From positions 1,116,001 through 1,180,000 of the forward strand of contig NZ_FOZJ01000003.1 of NCBI RefSeq assembly GCF_900114345.1: a DNA stretch of 64,000 nucleotides. Direction: 5' to 3'. Within the stretch, counting starts at the first letter, position 1. Every line of letters begins with the position of its first letter. Made by a program: the position numbers and the translations under genes. The notes beneath the pieces are model-generated. The model was not told the DNA's origin, ran no database searches, and saw only the letters and a list, made by a program, of their open reading frames with translations. Source of the stretch: Microbacterium sp. cf046 (GTDB lineage: Bacteria > Actinomycetota > Actinomycetes > Actinomycetales > Microbacteriaceae). Of the stretch, positions 1 through 9,498 are shown piece by piece.

Positions 1-513
1 GACTTCTGGGGCGCGACGACCAACCCGGACTGCGAGCGCAACGTCGCCGCGCTGATCGATTCCTGGTCGGCGACCGGCGATCCGATCGTCGTCGTGCGGC
101 ACGACTCGACGTCGCCGCATTCGCCGCTGCATCCCGACAACGCGGGAAACGAACTGGTGGAAGCCGTCGCCGCGGCGGATCCGGCGCTGTTCGTGACCAA
201 GAACGTCAACTCCGCGTTCTACGGCGACCCCGACCTGCAGGCGTGGCTGACGGCGGAGGGGATCCGAGAGCTCGTGATCTGCGGCATCCAGACCAACATG
301 TGCGTCGAGACCACGGCGCGCATGGCGGGCAATCTCGGCTACGACGTGACGGTCGCCCTCGATGCGACCCGCACGTTCGACCTCACGGCGGATGTCGCGG
401 GGCTGGGAACCGTGACCCGCACGGCGTCCGAGCTGATGGCCACGACCGCCCTCGACCTGCAGGCGGGCGGATTCGCGGAGATCGCCACGACCGCCGAACT
501 CACCGGCGGATGA
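1..513 (+). CDS. Isochorismatase-family cysteine hydrolase (5' end outside the window)
   Basis: The frame is already open at base 1, so the start codon lies outside the window and about 170 C-terminal residues are visible. The family hydrolyses amide or vinyl-ether bonds (isochorismatase, nicotinamidase, N-carbamoylsarcosine amidase) through an Asp-Lys-Cys triad. The Cys lies in GIQTNMCVETTARMAGNLGY, the usual nucleophile context, and a Lys precedes NVNSAFYG. The Asp would lie in the missing N-terminus. The spacing of the Lys and Cys blocks matches the family. The substrate cannot be told. It converges on the next gene with only four bases between the stops. Confidence 0.85.
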   Translation, partial: DFWGATTNPDCERNVAALIDSWSATGDPIVVVRHDSTSPHSPLHPDNAGNELVEAVAAADPALFVTKNVNSAFYGDPDLQAWLTAEGIRELVICGIQTNMCVETTARMAGNLGYDVTVALDATRTFDLTADVAGLGTVTRTASELMATTALDLQAGGFAEIATTAELTGG

Positions 514-517
514 TCCG

Positions 518-2047
518 TCAGCGGCCTCCCGCGCGGATCAGGTCGAGGTAGGAGCGGATCGAGTCGATCTCTGCTCCGTCCGACCGGAGCCCGATGTGCG
601 CATCGGGCCGGACGACGAGGATCGTCAGCGATGCATCGCCGAGGACGCCGCCGGCGGCGGCTCGGACGTCCGCGTCGACGGTCGCAGGGTCGTCGAGGGC
701 GAGCGAGACGACCGTGCCGATCTCGCCCCCATACGCTGCGCGGATGGTCGAGGCGACCTCCTCGACGAGCGACGAATGCTCCCCGATCACGATCGCGGTG
801 TGCATCTGACCGATCAGGGGGTACAGACCGATCGCGGCGGGAAGACGCTGCCCGGCTTGCACGCCCGTCCCTGCACTGCCCGAAGGGACGACGATCGGCG
901 AACCCTCGTACGAGATGTTGAGTTCGGCTTCGGCGAGGATCTCGCCGTGCCGCGCCTGCGGATCGGAGAAGGTGGCGCGAAGCGAAGCGTCCCGCTCCGC
1001 TCGCTCCTGGTCATCTTTGAGGGTCTGCATCGTCTCGAAGCCGTCTCCCGAGCTGGTGATCGTGAGCGCCACCGGACGTCTCTCGGCTTCGTACGAGTCC
1101 AGAAGGCGTGGATCGGCGTCGCCGTGACAGACCAGTGCGAGCTTCCAGGCGAGGTTGAAGGCGTCCTGGATGCCGCTGTTCATGCCATGGCCCTGCGACG
1201 GCGAGCAGACGTGCGCGGCATCCCCCGCCAGAAGTGCGCGACCCTGCCGGTAGTCCGCAGCGACTTTGGTGTGGCAGTGGAACCGGGTCGGGTTGGCATT
1301 GTCGATCAGGGACGCTCCCGGCGCATACCTGCGGATGATCGTGCTCGCGTCCTCGATCAGATCCGACGTATCGGAGATCGGCCGGATGTAGGCACGCCAT
1401 CGGAGGTCGGGCAGCGGGGTGAGGATCACGGAATCGTGATCGAGGAAGGCGAAGTTCGTGTCGTGCCCCCAGGGCCAGCCGTCGATGGTCGTGTCGACGA
1501 CGGCCCACGACTGGGAGATGCTGTGGCCCTCGAACGGGATGCCGGTGAACTCGCGAACCGGGCTGTGCAGGCCGCCGCACCCGACGATCCATTCGACCTC
1601 GAGCTCGTACTCCTCTCCGGCATGCGCGATGCGCGCGAGGACACGGTCGTCTGCCAGTTCCATTCCGGTGAGGCGATGACCGTACTGCACCGTGCCGCTG
1701 TTCGCGTGGAGGTGGCGTGACATCGCCCGCTCGGTGACTTCCTCCGAGACGTTGACGTTGAAGCCGAACGGGCTGTCGGTCTCGGCGAGATCCATCCGCC
1801 CGAGGTGCGCGCCGTCGGAGAAGATGTCGATGAATCGCTGGTGCACGCCGGTCTCGAAGAGCTCGTCGCTCACGCCGATGGTCGAGAGCAGCTCCATCGT
1901 GCGCGGGTGGACGATCGTGGCCCGATCCCACGACAGGGGCTTGTCGAGCGCGTCGATCAGGATGCACTCGACGGACCTTCGCCGCAGTTCCGCTGCCAGT
2001 GTCAGGCCTGTCGGCCCGGCGCCCACGATCAGCACGCGTGTTCTCAT
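518..2047 (-). CDS. FAD-dependent monooxygenase (PheA/TfdB-type aromatic hydroxylase family)
   Basis: A 509-residue group A flavoprotein monooxygenase that would hydroxylate an aromatic or similar substrate with NAD(P)H and O2. The N-terminal Rossmann motif VGAGPTGLTLAAEL binds the ADP part of FAD. The second FAD motif RALLAGDAAHVCSPSQGHG is intact near residue 280. The DG motif reads GCGGLHSPVR, so the usual Asp is Gly, which is a mild deviation. The C-terminus has a thioredoxin-like tail typical of the phenol hydroxylase subgroup. The gene stands alone on the minus strand. Substrate unknown; the class assignment is secure. Confidence 0.87.
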   Translation of the reverse strand: MRTRVLIVGAGPTGLTLAAELRRRSVECILIDALDKPLSWDRATIVHPRTMELLSTIGVSDELFETGVHQRFIDIFSDGAHLGRMDLAETDSPFGFNVNVSEEVTERAMSRHLHANSGTVQYGHRLTGMELADDRVLARIAHAGEEYELEVEWIVGCGGLHSPVREFTGIPFEGHSISQSWAVVDTTIDGWPWGHDTNFAFLDHDSVILTPLPDLRWRAYIRPISDTSDLIEDASTIIRRYAPGASLIDNANPTRFHCHTKVAADYRQGRALLAGDAAHVCSPSQGHGMNSGIQDAFNLAWKLALVCHGDADPRLLDSYEAERRPVALTITSSGDGFETMQTLKDDQERAERDASLRATFSDPQARHGEILAEAELNISYEGSPIVVPSGSAGTGVQAGQRLPAAIGLYPLIGQMHTAIVIGEHSSLVEEVASTIRAAYGGEIGTVVSLALDDPATVDADVRAAAGGVLGDASLTILVVRPDAHIGLRSDGAEIDSIRSYLDLIRAGGR

Positions 2048-2188
2048 GGGTTCTTCCTATCACTCGCGTGGCGCGTGAGGCAGAGGAGCGCAGTGTGGCG
2101 GGTGGTGTTGCACAATCGAACATAATGCATGGATTCACCCTCCAGAATGTCGGAAGGCGACGGTAGCGTTCCTCATGGCGTTGACGCA

Positions 2189-2206
2189 CTAGAACATCTG
2201 TTCTAG
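2189..2206. promoter_or_regulatory. LexA-type SOS box upstream of the mutasome operon
   Basis: CTAGAACATCTGTTCTAG is an inverted repeat that fails only at the central bases and matches the actinobacterial/Bacillus-type LexA pattern GAAC-N4-GTTC. It begins a few bases after a TTGACG that could serve as a -35 box and ends three bases before the GTG of imuA'. A LexA site here is expected, because this operon is DNA-damage inducible in mycobacteria. Confidence 0.85.
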
Positions 2207-2209
2207 CCT

Positions 2210-2929
2210 GTGGGAGTGAGGGCGGCTGTGCAGACAGAGGTGCATCCAGATGCTTCGACGGCATCCGGTGATGTGCACCGGCTGCGCGCTCAGGTCGACC
2301 GGATGCAGGGGCGGCGCCTCGACGCCCCTGTGCTGCCGGTGCTTCCGGCTCTCGCGCCGCTGCTGCCCGGGGGCGGGCTGCGGACGGGGTCGGCGTACTC
2401 GATCGCTCCGTCGGCATCGCTCCTGTTCGCCCTGCTCGCCGCGGCCTCGCAGGCGGGGTCGTGGTGCGGAGTGGTCGGCATCCCGCAATTCGGCGCCGAG
2501 GCTGCCGAGCGGCTGGGTGTCGATCTCTCGCGGCTCGTGCTGATCCCCGAGCCCGGTCCGAGGTGGCTGGCCGTGACGGCGACGATCGCCGAAGTGCTCC
2601 CCGTGGTGGCTGTGCGCCCGAGCGGGCGGGCCACCGACGGCGATGTGTCGCGCCTGGCCGCACGACTGCGCGATCGCGGTTCGGTGCTGCTCGTGCAGGG
2701 GCCGTGGGCGCAGGCCGAGGCATCCATCGGGGTGGCCGACCCGGACTGGACGGGCCTGGGCGACGGTCACGGCTACCTCGCCGGTCGCGAACTTACGGTG
2801 ACCGTGACGAGCAGGCGCACGCCGGTTCCGCGTCGAGGTCGCGTGCTGCTCCCAGCCGTCGACGGCGCGCTCGTGCCGATGCGAACCCCGGCCGCGACCG
2901 CCTACGTGCCGCTCGAGGCGGTGGGCTGA
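2210..2929 (+). CDS. imuA': ImuA' (RecA/SulA-like mutasome accessory protein)
   Basis: First gene of the damage-inducible mutagenesis operon, 239 residues. It has the weak RecA-like fold seen in actinobacterial ImuA': a hydrophobic strand region around SIAPSASLLFALLAAASQAG, then a Walker-B-like strand GSVLLVQGP, and no classical Walker A. In mycobacteria ImuA' and ImuB link the error-prone polymerase DnaE2 to the clamp. The GTG at 2210 sits directly after the SOS box, so the transcript may be leaderless or the true start may be one of the next GTG codons (for example 2228). The stop is one base before imuB. Confidence 0.8.
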   Translation: MGVRAAVQTEVHPDASTASGDVHRLRAQVDRMQGRRLDAPVLPVLPALAPLLPGGGLRTGSAYSIAPSASLLFALLAAASQAGSWCGVVGIPQFGAEAAERLGVDLSRLVLIPEPGPRWLAVTATIAEVLPVVAVRPSGRATDGDVSRLAARLRDRGSVLLVQGPWAQAEASIGVADPDWTGLGDGHGYLAGRELTVTVTSRRTPVPRRGRVLLPAVDGALVPMRTPAATAYVPLEAVG

Positions 2930-2930
2930 C

Positions 2931-4505
2931 ATGCGCGCCGATGCTCCGGTACGGAGCCTCGTGCTGTGGTTTCCGGACTGGCCGGTCACGGCGCTGACCC
3001 GCGATGCATCGCGCAGCGAGCCGCTGGATGCCTCGCTGCCGATCGCCGTGATGTTCGGCAACGCGGTGGTCGCGTGCTCGGCGGCGGCCAGGGCGGAGGG
3101 CGTGCGGCGCGGGCAGCGCCGGCGCGATGCCCAGGCGCGCTGCCCGTGGCTGACCGTGATCGCGGCCGACCCGGTGCGGGATCACCGGGTGTTCGCGCCG
3201 ATCGTCGCGGGCATCGAGGAGTATGCGCCGGGGGTGCAGATCGTGCGTCCCGGGCTCTGCGCGCTGCGCGCCCGCGGCCCCGCCCGGTACTACGGGGGAG
3301 AGGTGGAGGCGGCGCGCGTGCTGCTCGGCGCGCTGCACGACCTCGGCCTCGAGGGGGTGCGAGCCGGCATCGCCGACGGACCGTTCACGGCCGAGCAGGC
3401 GGCGCGCATCGGCGCGACCACGAACGAACCCGTGTTCCTGGTCCCCTCGGGCGGGGCGGGGGGCTTCCTGGCGCCGCTTCCGATCGCCTCGCTCGAAGAC
3501 GCCGAGCTGGCCGGACTCCTCGCCCGCCTCGGCGTGCAGACGCTGGGGGAGTTCGCCGCGATGGAGGAGGACCGCGTCCGCGAGCGGTTCGGGGAACGCG
3601 GCATCCGTCTGCACGCGCTCTCGGCGGGCCGCGACTCGCGTGCCGTCGAGCCGCGGGTGCCGCCGCCGGAGCTGCACCGCGAGGTCGTCTTCGAGCCGCC
3701 GCTCGAGATCGCCGAGCAGGTCGCGTTCGGCATGCGGATCGCCGCCGACGCGTTCATCGCCGGTCTCGGCGCGCTCGACCTGGTCTGCACCGAGTTGAGG
3801 GTCGAGCTGACCGGAGACCGCGGGGAGCGCAGCGAGCGGGTGTGGCTGCATCCGGGATCGTTCGATGCGGCGGCCGTCGTCGACCGGGTGCGGTGGCAGC
3901 TGGGCGAGGAGGTCGGAAAGACCGGCGACGAGGCGATGTGGCGCAGCGGCGTCGCCAAGGTGCGGATCGAGCCGGCGGCGGTGGATGCGGCGCGCCATCA
4001 CGCTCAGGCGATCTTCGGCTCGGGCACCGACGAACGGGTACACCATGCACTCTCGCGCGTGCAGGCGATGCTCGGTCATCGCGGAGTGCTGACGCCGGCG
4101 ATCGGCGGCGGTCGCTGGCTTGCGGAGCGGCAGGTGCTCGTGCCGTGGGGTGACCGGGCGGTGCTCGCGAAGGAGCGCGCGCGGCCGTGGCCGGGCAGCC
4201 TGCCCGACCCGCTGCCGGGCACGGTCTTCGCCGAGCCGCTGCCGGTGGAGGTGACCGGTGACGGCGGAGCGCACGTCGGCATCGACGGCCGCGGGCGGGT
4301 GACCGAGGCGCCTGCGGTGCTCACCGAGAGCGGCCGCAGGCGTGGCATCGAGGCGTGGGCGGGTCCGTGGCCGGTGATCGAGCGGGGGTGGGATGCCGCG
4401 CGCTCGCGCCGCGCGCACCGGTTCCAGGTGGTCGACGCCGACCACATCGCATGGCTGCTGGTCTGCGAGGACGACGGCTGGATGGCCGAGGCTCGCTATG
4501 ACTGA
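2931..4505 (+). CDS. imuB: ImuB, catalytically degenerate Y-family polymerase
   Basis: A 524-residue Y-family DNA polymerase homologue. The N-terminus LVLWFPDWPVTAL replaces the acidic metal-binding motif of active DinB-type enzymes, as known for ImuB, so the protein is expected to be a hub that binds the clamp, ImuA' and DnaE2 rather than a polymerase. The palm and finger regions (about residues 10-180) and little-finger region (about 230-340) can be followed, and a C-terminal extension ends in a conserved 'DG W...EARYD' segment. It lies one base after imuA' and is followed by a hairpin repeat and dnaE2. Confidence 0.88.
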   Translation: MRADAPVRSLVLWFPDWPVTALTRDASRSEPLDASLPIAVMFGNAVVACSAAARAEGVRRGQRRRDAQARCPWLTVIAADPVRDHRVFAPIVAGIEEYAPGVQIVRPGLCALRARGPARYYGGEVEAARVLLGALHDLGLEGVRAGIADGPFTAEQAARIGATTNEPVFLVPSGGAGGFLAPLPIASLEDAELAGLLARLGVQTLGEFAAMEEDRVRERFGERGIRLHALSAGRDSRAVEPRVPPPELHREVVFEPPLEIAEQVAFGMRIAADAFIAGLGALDLVCTELRVELTGDRGERSERVWLHPGSFDAAAVVDRVRWQLGEEVGKTGDEAMWRSGVAKVRIEPAAVDAARHHAQAIFGSGTDERVHHALSRVQAMLGHRGVLTPAIGGGRWLAERQVLVPWGDRAVLAKERARPWPGSLPDPLPGTVFAEPLPVEVTGDGGAHVGIDGRGRVTEAPAVLTESGRRRGIEAWAGPWPVIERGWDAARSRRAHRFQVVDADHIAWLLVCEDDGWMAEARYD

Positions 4506-4507
4506 GC

Positions 4508-4593
4508 GCGTTTCGTCTCGCTTGCTGCGCTCGCTCGCTCAACGACCGGGAGATCAGCCGGTCGTTGAGCGAGCCGAAGGCGAGACGAAACGC
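4508..4593. repeat. Dispersed hairpin repeat between imuB and dnaE2
   Basis: The arms GCGTTTCGTCTCG (4508-4520) and CGAGACGAAACGC (4581-4593) pair exactly, as do GCTCGCTCAACGACCGG (4533-4549) and CCGGTCGTTGAGCGAGC (4558-4574), leaving an 8-base loop. The same repeat with small changes is at 62214-62314. It resembles a REP-like element common in Microbacteriaceae genomes. Here it lies inside the mutasome operon, where it could attenuate dnaE2 or stabilise RNA ends. Confidence 0.8.
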
Positions 4594-4615
4594 CCGGGAA
4601 GGCGGCGGTGACCTG

Positions 4616-7600
4616 ATGGGCTTCAACAACCCGTCCGTCCCGTGGTCGGAGATGGAGCGGCTGCTCAGCGACAGGCGCCGACCCGAGAACGTGCCCGCGA
4701 ACGCCGACGGCGGCGACAGTCCGGCCTGGTCGCGCAAGCGCGGCCCGTACGTGTCGCAGGCGATCGTCCGCCCCGACGACGCGGTTCCGTATGCCGAGCT
4801 GCACGCGCACTCGACGTACTCCTTCCTCGACGGCGCCTCCTCGCCCGAAGAGCTCGCCGAGGAGGCCGAGCGCCTCGGGCTGCATGCGCTCGCGATCACC
4901 GACCACGACGGCTTCTACGGCATCGTGCGCTTCGCCGAGGCCGCCGAGACGCTGCAGGTCAAGACCGTCTTCGGCGCCGAGCTCTCACTCGAGCTCTCCA
5001 AGCCGCAGAAGGGCGAACCCGATCCCGAGGGTGCGCACCTGCTGGTGCTCGCCCGCGGTGAGGAGGGCTATCACCGGCTCGCGGCCGCGATCACACACGC
5101 ACAGCTGCGCGGCGCCGAGAAGGGCCGGCCCACCTACGACCTCGACGAGCTCGCCGACCAGGCGGGGGAGCACTGGGCGATCCTGACCGGGTGCCGCAAA
5201 GGCGCCGTGCGCCGAGCGCTCGCCGATGGCGGGGCGGATGCCGCGGCATCCGAGCTCGATCGACTCGTGGCGCTGTTCGGGAGGGATGCCGTGCACGTCG
5301 AGCTGATCGACCAGGGCAGCCCGCTCGACACGCGCGAGAACGACCTGCTCGCCGCCCTGGCCGCCGAGCGCGGGATGCCGGTGCTCGCGAGCAACAACGT
5401 GCACTACGCCGTCCCGCAGCGCGAGCGGCTCGCCGCGGCGATCGCGGCCGTGCGGGCCAATCGCGGGCTCGACGAGCTCGACGGGTGGCTGCCCGCCCAT
5501 GCCGGTGCGCATCTGCGCTCGGGGGCCGAGATGCGGGAGCGCTTCGCCCGCTACCCCGGCGCGGTCGCGCGCACCGTGACGCTCGCCGACGAGCTGGCGT
5601 TCCCGCTGCGGCGGGCCAAGCCCGCGCTGCCGAAGCAGAAGGTGCCCGAGGGGCACACGCCGATGTCGTGGCTGCGGCACCTGGTGTGGGAGGCGGTGCC
5701 GCGCAAGTATCCGGATCTGACGCCGGAGGACCGCGTCAGGATCGAGAAGGAGCTCGGGGTCATCGAGCTGAAGGACTTCCCCGGGTACTTCCTGATCGTG
5801 TACGGCATCGTGCAGGAGGCGCGGCGGCGCGGCATCCTGTGCCAGGGGCGCGGCTCGGCCGCCAACAGCGCCGTCTGCTACCTGCTCGACATCACCGCGG
5901 TCGACTCGATCGCCTACCAGCTGCCGTTCGAGCGGTTCCTCTCATCGCTGCGCGACGAGGAGCCCGACATCGACGTCGACTTCGACTCCGACCGGCGCGA
6001 GGAGATCATCCAGTGGGTCTACGGGCAGTACGGGCGCGAGCGGGCGGCGCAGGTCGCGAACGTGATCCAGTACCGGCCGAAGAACGCCGTGCGCGACATG
6101 GCCAAGGCGCTCGGGCATTCGCCGGGTCAGCAGGATGCCTGGTCGAAGCAGGTCGAGCAGTGGGGCGCGACCCTGTCGACCGGTCCGGAGCACGACATCC
6201 CCGATCAGGTGATCGAGTACGCGTCCGAGCTGCTGAAGGCGCCGCGGCACCTCGGCATCCACTCCGGCGGCATGGTGCTCACCGACCGGCCCGTCGGCGA
6301 GGTCGTGCCGATCGAGCACGCGCGCATGGAGAACCGCACGGTGATCCAGTGGGACAAGGACGACGCGGCCTGGATGGGTTTGGTCAAGTTCGACCTGCTC
6401 GGCCTCGGGATGCTGGCCGCCCTGCAGTACTGCTTCGACCTGATCGCCGGCGCGACGGGGGAGCGGTGGGAGCTCTCGACGATCCCGAAGGAGGAGCAGG
6501 CCGTCTACGACATGCTCTGCCGGGCGGATTCGATCGGGGTGTTCCAGGTCGAGTCGCGCGCGCAGATGGGACTCCTCCCGCGCCTGCAGCCCCGGCGGTT
6601 CTACGACCTCGTGATCGAGATCGCCCTCATCCGTCCGGGGCCGATCCAGGGCGGAGCGGTGCACCCGTTCGTGCGGCGCAAGCTCGGCTACGAGGCGGTC
6701 ACCTACCCGCACCCGAAGCTCGAGGCGGTGCTGGAGCGCACGCTCGGCATCCCGGTGTTCCAGGAGCAGCTCATGCAGATGGCGATGGCCGTGGGGGAGT
6801 GCTCGGGGGAGGATGCCGACCTGCTGCGTCGCGCGATGGGTTCGAAGCGCGGGGTCGAGCGGATCGAGTCGCTGAAGGAGAAGCTGTACGAGGGGATGGC
6901 GCGCAACGGCCTGGTCGGGGAGGCCGCCGACGACATCTACGCGCGGATCCAGGCGTTCGCGAACTTCGGCTTCGCCGAGTCGCACTCGCTGTCGTTCGGA
7001 CTGCTCGTCTACGCGAGCTCGTGGATCAAGCTGCACTACCCCGCGGCCTTCCTCGCCGGGCTGCTGCGTGCGCAGCCGATGGGGTTCTACTCGCCCGCGA
7101 CCCTCACCGGCGACGCCCGCCGCCACGGCGTGGAGGTGCGCCGCCCTGATCTGCTGCTCTCCGGATCCCAGGCCCTGCTCGAGGAGGTGGGGAGCGGGGT
7201 CCCCGCAGAGCCCACCGGCCTGGACTCCTGCGCCCACCGCACCCAGCCCCCGGTCGGCGACTTCGACCAGAAGGCGCCCGATGAATCCGCCGCGCACCGC
7301 CGCGACGGCCACTTCGCCGTGCGGCTGGGTCTTGCCGCGGTCAAGGGCATCGGCGAGACGGTCGCCGACCGCATCGTCGCCGAGCGCGAGAGCGGGGGCG
7401 CGTACCGTGACCTCCGCGATCTGGTGCGCCGGGCCGGGGTCACCCAGGCGCAGCTCGAATCGCTCGCGACCGCCGGAGCGTTCGAGTGTCTCGGCCTCAG
7501 CCGCCGCGAGGCGATCTGGCTCGCTGGTTCGGCCGCGCTCGATCGCGTCGAGTTCCTGCCCGATTCGCTCGCGTTCGTGCAGCCGCCGCTGTTCACCGAT

Positions 7601-8017
7601 CCGACCAGCTACGAGCGGCTCGCGAGCGACCTGTGGGCGACCGGCATCTCCACCGACGACCACCCGCTGACCCACTACCGATCGGGGCTGGACGCCCGTG
7701 GCGTCCTCACCTCGCGGGAGCTGCGCGCGCACGAGTCCGAACGGCGCGTCGAGGTCGCCGGACTGGTGACGCATCGGCAACGGCCGGCGACGGCATCCGG
7801 AATCACGTTCATCAACCTGGAGGACGAGCACGGCCTGGTCAACGTGATCTGCTCGGTCGGGGTGTGGAACAAATACCGCCGGGTCGTGCGCGACGCGCCC
7901 GCGCTGATCGTTCGGGGGATGCTGGAGCGGTCGGTCGAGGGGGTGACCAACCTTCTGGCGGATCGGTTCGAAGACCTGCGCGTCAGCGTCGATCACCGAT
8001 CGCGAGACTTCCGGTGA
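4616..8017 (+). CDS. dnaE2: Error-prone DNA polymerase DnaE2
   Basis: A C-family polymerase of about 1,133 residues that carries out translesion synthesis with ImuA'/ImuB. The PHP domain starts at ELHAHSTYSFLDG and the catalytic acidic triad is visible in EPDIDVDFDSDRREEI. The helix-hairpin-helix region (AAVKGIGETVADRI) and C-terminal OB-fold (VEVAGLVTHRQRPATASG) follow in the usual order. A low-conservation segment around residue 865 (VGSGVPAEPTGLDSCAHR) looks like a lineage-specific insert. The ATG at 4616 (MGFNNPSVPW) is preferred, since an in-frame TTG at 4565 lies within the hairpin repeat. Confidence 0.93.
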   Translation: MGFNNPSVPWSEMERLLSDRRRPENVPANADGGDSPAWSRKRGPYVSQAIVRPDDAVPYAELHAHSTYSFLDGASSPEELAEEAERLGLHALAITDHDGFYGIVRFAEAAETLQVKTVFGAELSLELSKPQKGEPDPEGAHLLVLARGEEGYHRLAAAITHAQLRGAEKGRPTYDLDELADQAGEHWAILTGCRKGAVRRALADGGADAAASELDRLVALFGRDAVHVELIDQGSPLDTRENDLLAALAAERGMPVLASNNVHYAVPQRERLAAAIAAVRANRGLDELDGWLPAHAGAHLRSGAEMRERFARYPGAVARTVTLADELAFPLRRAKPALPKQKVPEGHTPMSWLRHLVWEAVPRKYPDLTPEDRVRIEKELGVIELKDFPGYFLIVYGIVQEARRRGILCQGRGSAANSAVCYLLDITAVDSIAYQLPFERFLSSLRDEEPDIDVDFDSDRREEIIQWVYGQYGRERAAQVANVIQYRPKNAVRDMAKALGHSPGQQDAWSKQVEQWGATLSTGPEHDIPDQVIEYASELLKAPRHLGIHSGGMVLTDRPVGEVVPIEHARMENRTVIQWDKDDAAWMGLVKFDLLGLGMLAALQYCFDLIAGATGERWELSTIPKEEQAVYDMLCRADSIGVFQVESRAQMGLLPRLQPRRFYDLVIEIALIRPGPIQGGAVHPFVRRKLGYEAVTYPHPKLEAVLERTLGIPVFQEQLMQMAMAVGECSGEDADLLRRAMGSKRGVERIESLKEKLYEGMARNGLVGEAADDIYARIQAFANFGFAESHSLSFGLLVYASSWIKLHYPAAFLAGLLRAQPMGFYSPATLTGDARRHGVEVRRPDLLLSGSQALLEEVGSGVPAEPTGLDSCAHRTQPPVGDFDQKAPDESAAHRRDGHFAVRLGLAAVKGIGETVADRIVAERESGGAYRDLRDLVRRAGVTQAQLESLATAGAFECLGLSRREAIWLAGSAALDRVEFLPDSLAFVQPPLFTDPTSYERLASDLWATGISTDDHPLTHYRSGLDARGVLTSRELRAHESERRVEVAGLVTHRQRPATASGITFINLEDEHGLVNVICSVGVWNKYRRVVRDAPALIVRGMLERSVEGVTNLLADRFEDLRVSVDHRSRDFR

Positions 8018-8064
8018 GCGGCGCGCCATACTGACGACATGAGCACACTCCTCGCCGTGCGCGC

Positions 8065-9036
8065 ATGAAGGCCGTCGTCCGCGACCGTTACGGGCCGCCC
8101 GAGGTGATGCGCCTCGAAGACGTCGCCGTGCCGTCGCCGCGCGCCGGCCAAGTGCTCGTGCGGGTCGTCGCGACCTCGGTGAACCTCAGCGACTGGGAGG
8201 GTCTGCACGGATCTCCTGCGTACGCGCGGTTCGGCGGGCTGTTCCGCCCGTCGCGCCCCATCCTCGGGTCGGACATCGCCGGTGTCGTGGTTTCCGTCGG
8301 CGCCGATGTGACGGACTTCACGCCGGGCGACGAGGTCTACGGCGACATCCTGTCGATGCCGGGCGGATTCGCCGAGTACGCCGTCGCCCCCGCCCATGCG
8401 ATCGCGCACAAGCCCGCGAAGCTGTCGTTCGCCCAGGCCTCGACCCTGCCGCAGTCGGGTGCGATCGCCGTGCAGGCGGTCGCAAGGGCCAAGCCCGGTC
8501 GACGGATGCTGATCAACGGCGCCGGGGGAGGCACCGGCGCGTTCGCGCTGCAGCTCGCCGCGGCAGCCGGCATCCACGTCACCGGCGTCGACAACGCCGG
8601 CAAGCTCGATTTCATGCGCTCGCTCGGCGCGTCGCACGTGATCGACTACGCGGCCGAGGACTACACCCGCACCGGACCGTACGACCTCATCATCGACCTC
8701 GTCGCCCGGCGCTCCGTGTTCTCGTACCGCCGCGCGCTCGCTCCCGGCGGCACGTACCTGATCGTCGGCGGAACCACGCGCGCGCTGCTGCGGGTCGTCA
8801 CCGTCGGCGCGCTCATCGGGGCACTCACCGGCCGTCATCTGTCGGTGCTGGCGGTGAAGCAGGGACCCGCGCAGTTCTCGCAGCTCGCCGAGTGCTGCGC
8901 CGACGGTTCGGTGCAGATCCACATCGACCGGGTGTTTCCGCTGGCGGAGGTGCCTGCCGCCCTGACGTACGTCGGTACGGGCCGCGCGCTCGGGAAGGTC
9001 GTGGTGCTGGTCGATCCGGCTGCCGATTCGGCGTGA
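8065..9036 (+). CDS. Zinc-free MDR-family NAD(P)-dependent oxidoreductase
   Basis: A 323-residue quinone-oxidoreductase-like member of the medium-chain dehydrogenase superfamily. The N-terminal GroES-like domain begins MKAVVRDRYGPPEV, and the cofactor-binding Rossmann motif is INGAGGGTGAFALQLAAAAG near residue 150. Zinc-binding Cys/His clusters of true alcohol dehydrogenases are missing, so a quinone or enone reductase role is likely. A nine-codon ORF (8041-8070) overlaps its start by ATGA and could be a coupling leader. Electron acceptor and substrate are unknown. Confidence 0.85.
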   Translation: MKAVVRDRYGPPEVMRLEDVAVPSPRAGQVLVRVVATSVNLSDWEGLHGSPAYARFGGLFRPSRPILGSDIAGVVVSVGADVTDFTPGDEVYGDILSMPGGFAEYAVAPAHAIAHKPAKLSFAQASTLPQSGAIAVQAVARAKPGRRMLINGAGGGTGAFALQLAAAAGIHVTGVDNAGKLDFMRSLGASHVIDYAAEDYTRTGPYDLIIDLVARRSVFSYRRALAPGGTYLIVGGTTRALLRVVTVGALIGALTGRHLSVLAVKQGPAQFSQLAECCADGSVQIHIDRVFPLAEVPAALTYVGTGRALGKVVVLVDPAADSA

Positions 9037-9081
9037 CGATTCGGTCTAGAGGGATGCCGGTCGTCGTGTCAGGGTCGTCTC

Positions 9082-9444
9082 ATGAGCAACGCAGAGCGCT
9101 TTTTGAAGGGTTACCTCGACGCCTGGCGCACGAATGATCCCGACAGCATCCGTGGGCTGTTCACGCCCGATGCCACGTATCGCAGCGGTGCGCGCGATCT
9201 CGAGCCGGCGCTGGGGGCCGACGCGATCGTCGCGCAGTGGGAGGAGGAGCGCGACGAGCCCGGCACGTGGTCGTACGAGGGTGGCGTCGATCTGCAGACC
9301 GAGAAGGCCGCGGTCATCCGCGGCGTCACCACGTACACCGAGGGTCCCAAGTCGGGCACATACGAGAATGTGTGGCTGGTGCGGTTCGATGAGGACGGCC
9401 GGGCTGCGGAGTTTCAGGACTGGTGGGTTCAGCGAGAGGGCTGA
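9082..9444 (+). CDS. SnoaL-like / NTF2-fold protein
   Basis: 120 residues with the cone-shaped NTF2 fold pattern: an N-terminal helix FLKGYLDAWRTNDPDSIRGLF, then TPDATYRSG, and paired strands ending TYENVWLVRFDEDGRAAEFQDWWVQREG. This is the usual layout of SnoaL-like proteins that act as small isomerases, hydrolases or binding proteins. No specific catalytic residues can be assigned, so the function stays open. The gene is separate from its neighbours. Confidence 0.75.
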   Translation: MSNAERFLKGYLDAWRTNDPDSIRGLFTPDATYRSGARDLEPALGADAIVAQWEEERDEPGTWSYEGGVDLQTEKAAVIRGVTTYTEGPKSGTYENVWLVRFDEDGRAAEFQDWWVQREG

Positions 9445-9498
9445 GGTCGGCGCGGAGGTCGCATGGCGGGTGTCGACGGCATCGCTCAGACTGAGGGC

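Noticed and set aside
1011..2723. A 570-codon minus-strand frame across the monooxygenase and imuA'
   Set aside because: It crosses the SOS box and two real genes in a wrong frame, with Arg/Pro-rich sequence.
2793..4445. A 550-codon minus-strand open frame under imuB
   Set aside because: Low-complexity Arg/His/Ala content and no motif, opposite a clear imuB.
5942..8029. A long minus-strand open frame (695 codons) under dnaE2
   Set aside because: Composition is rich in Arg, His and Gly with no domain, and it mirrors the codon bias of dnaE2; a GC-rich shadow.
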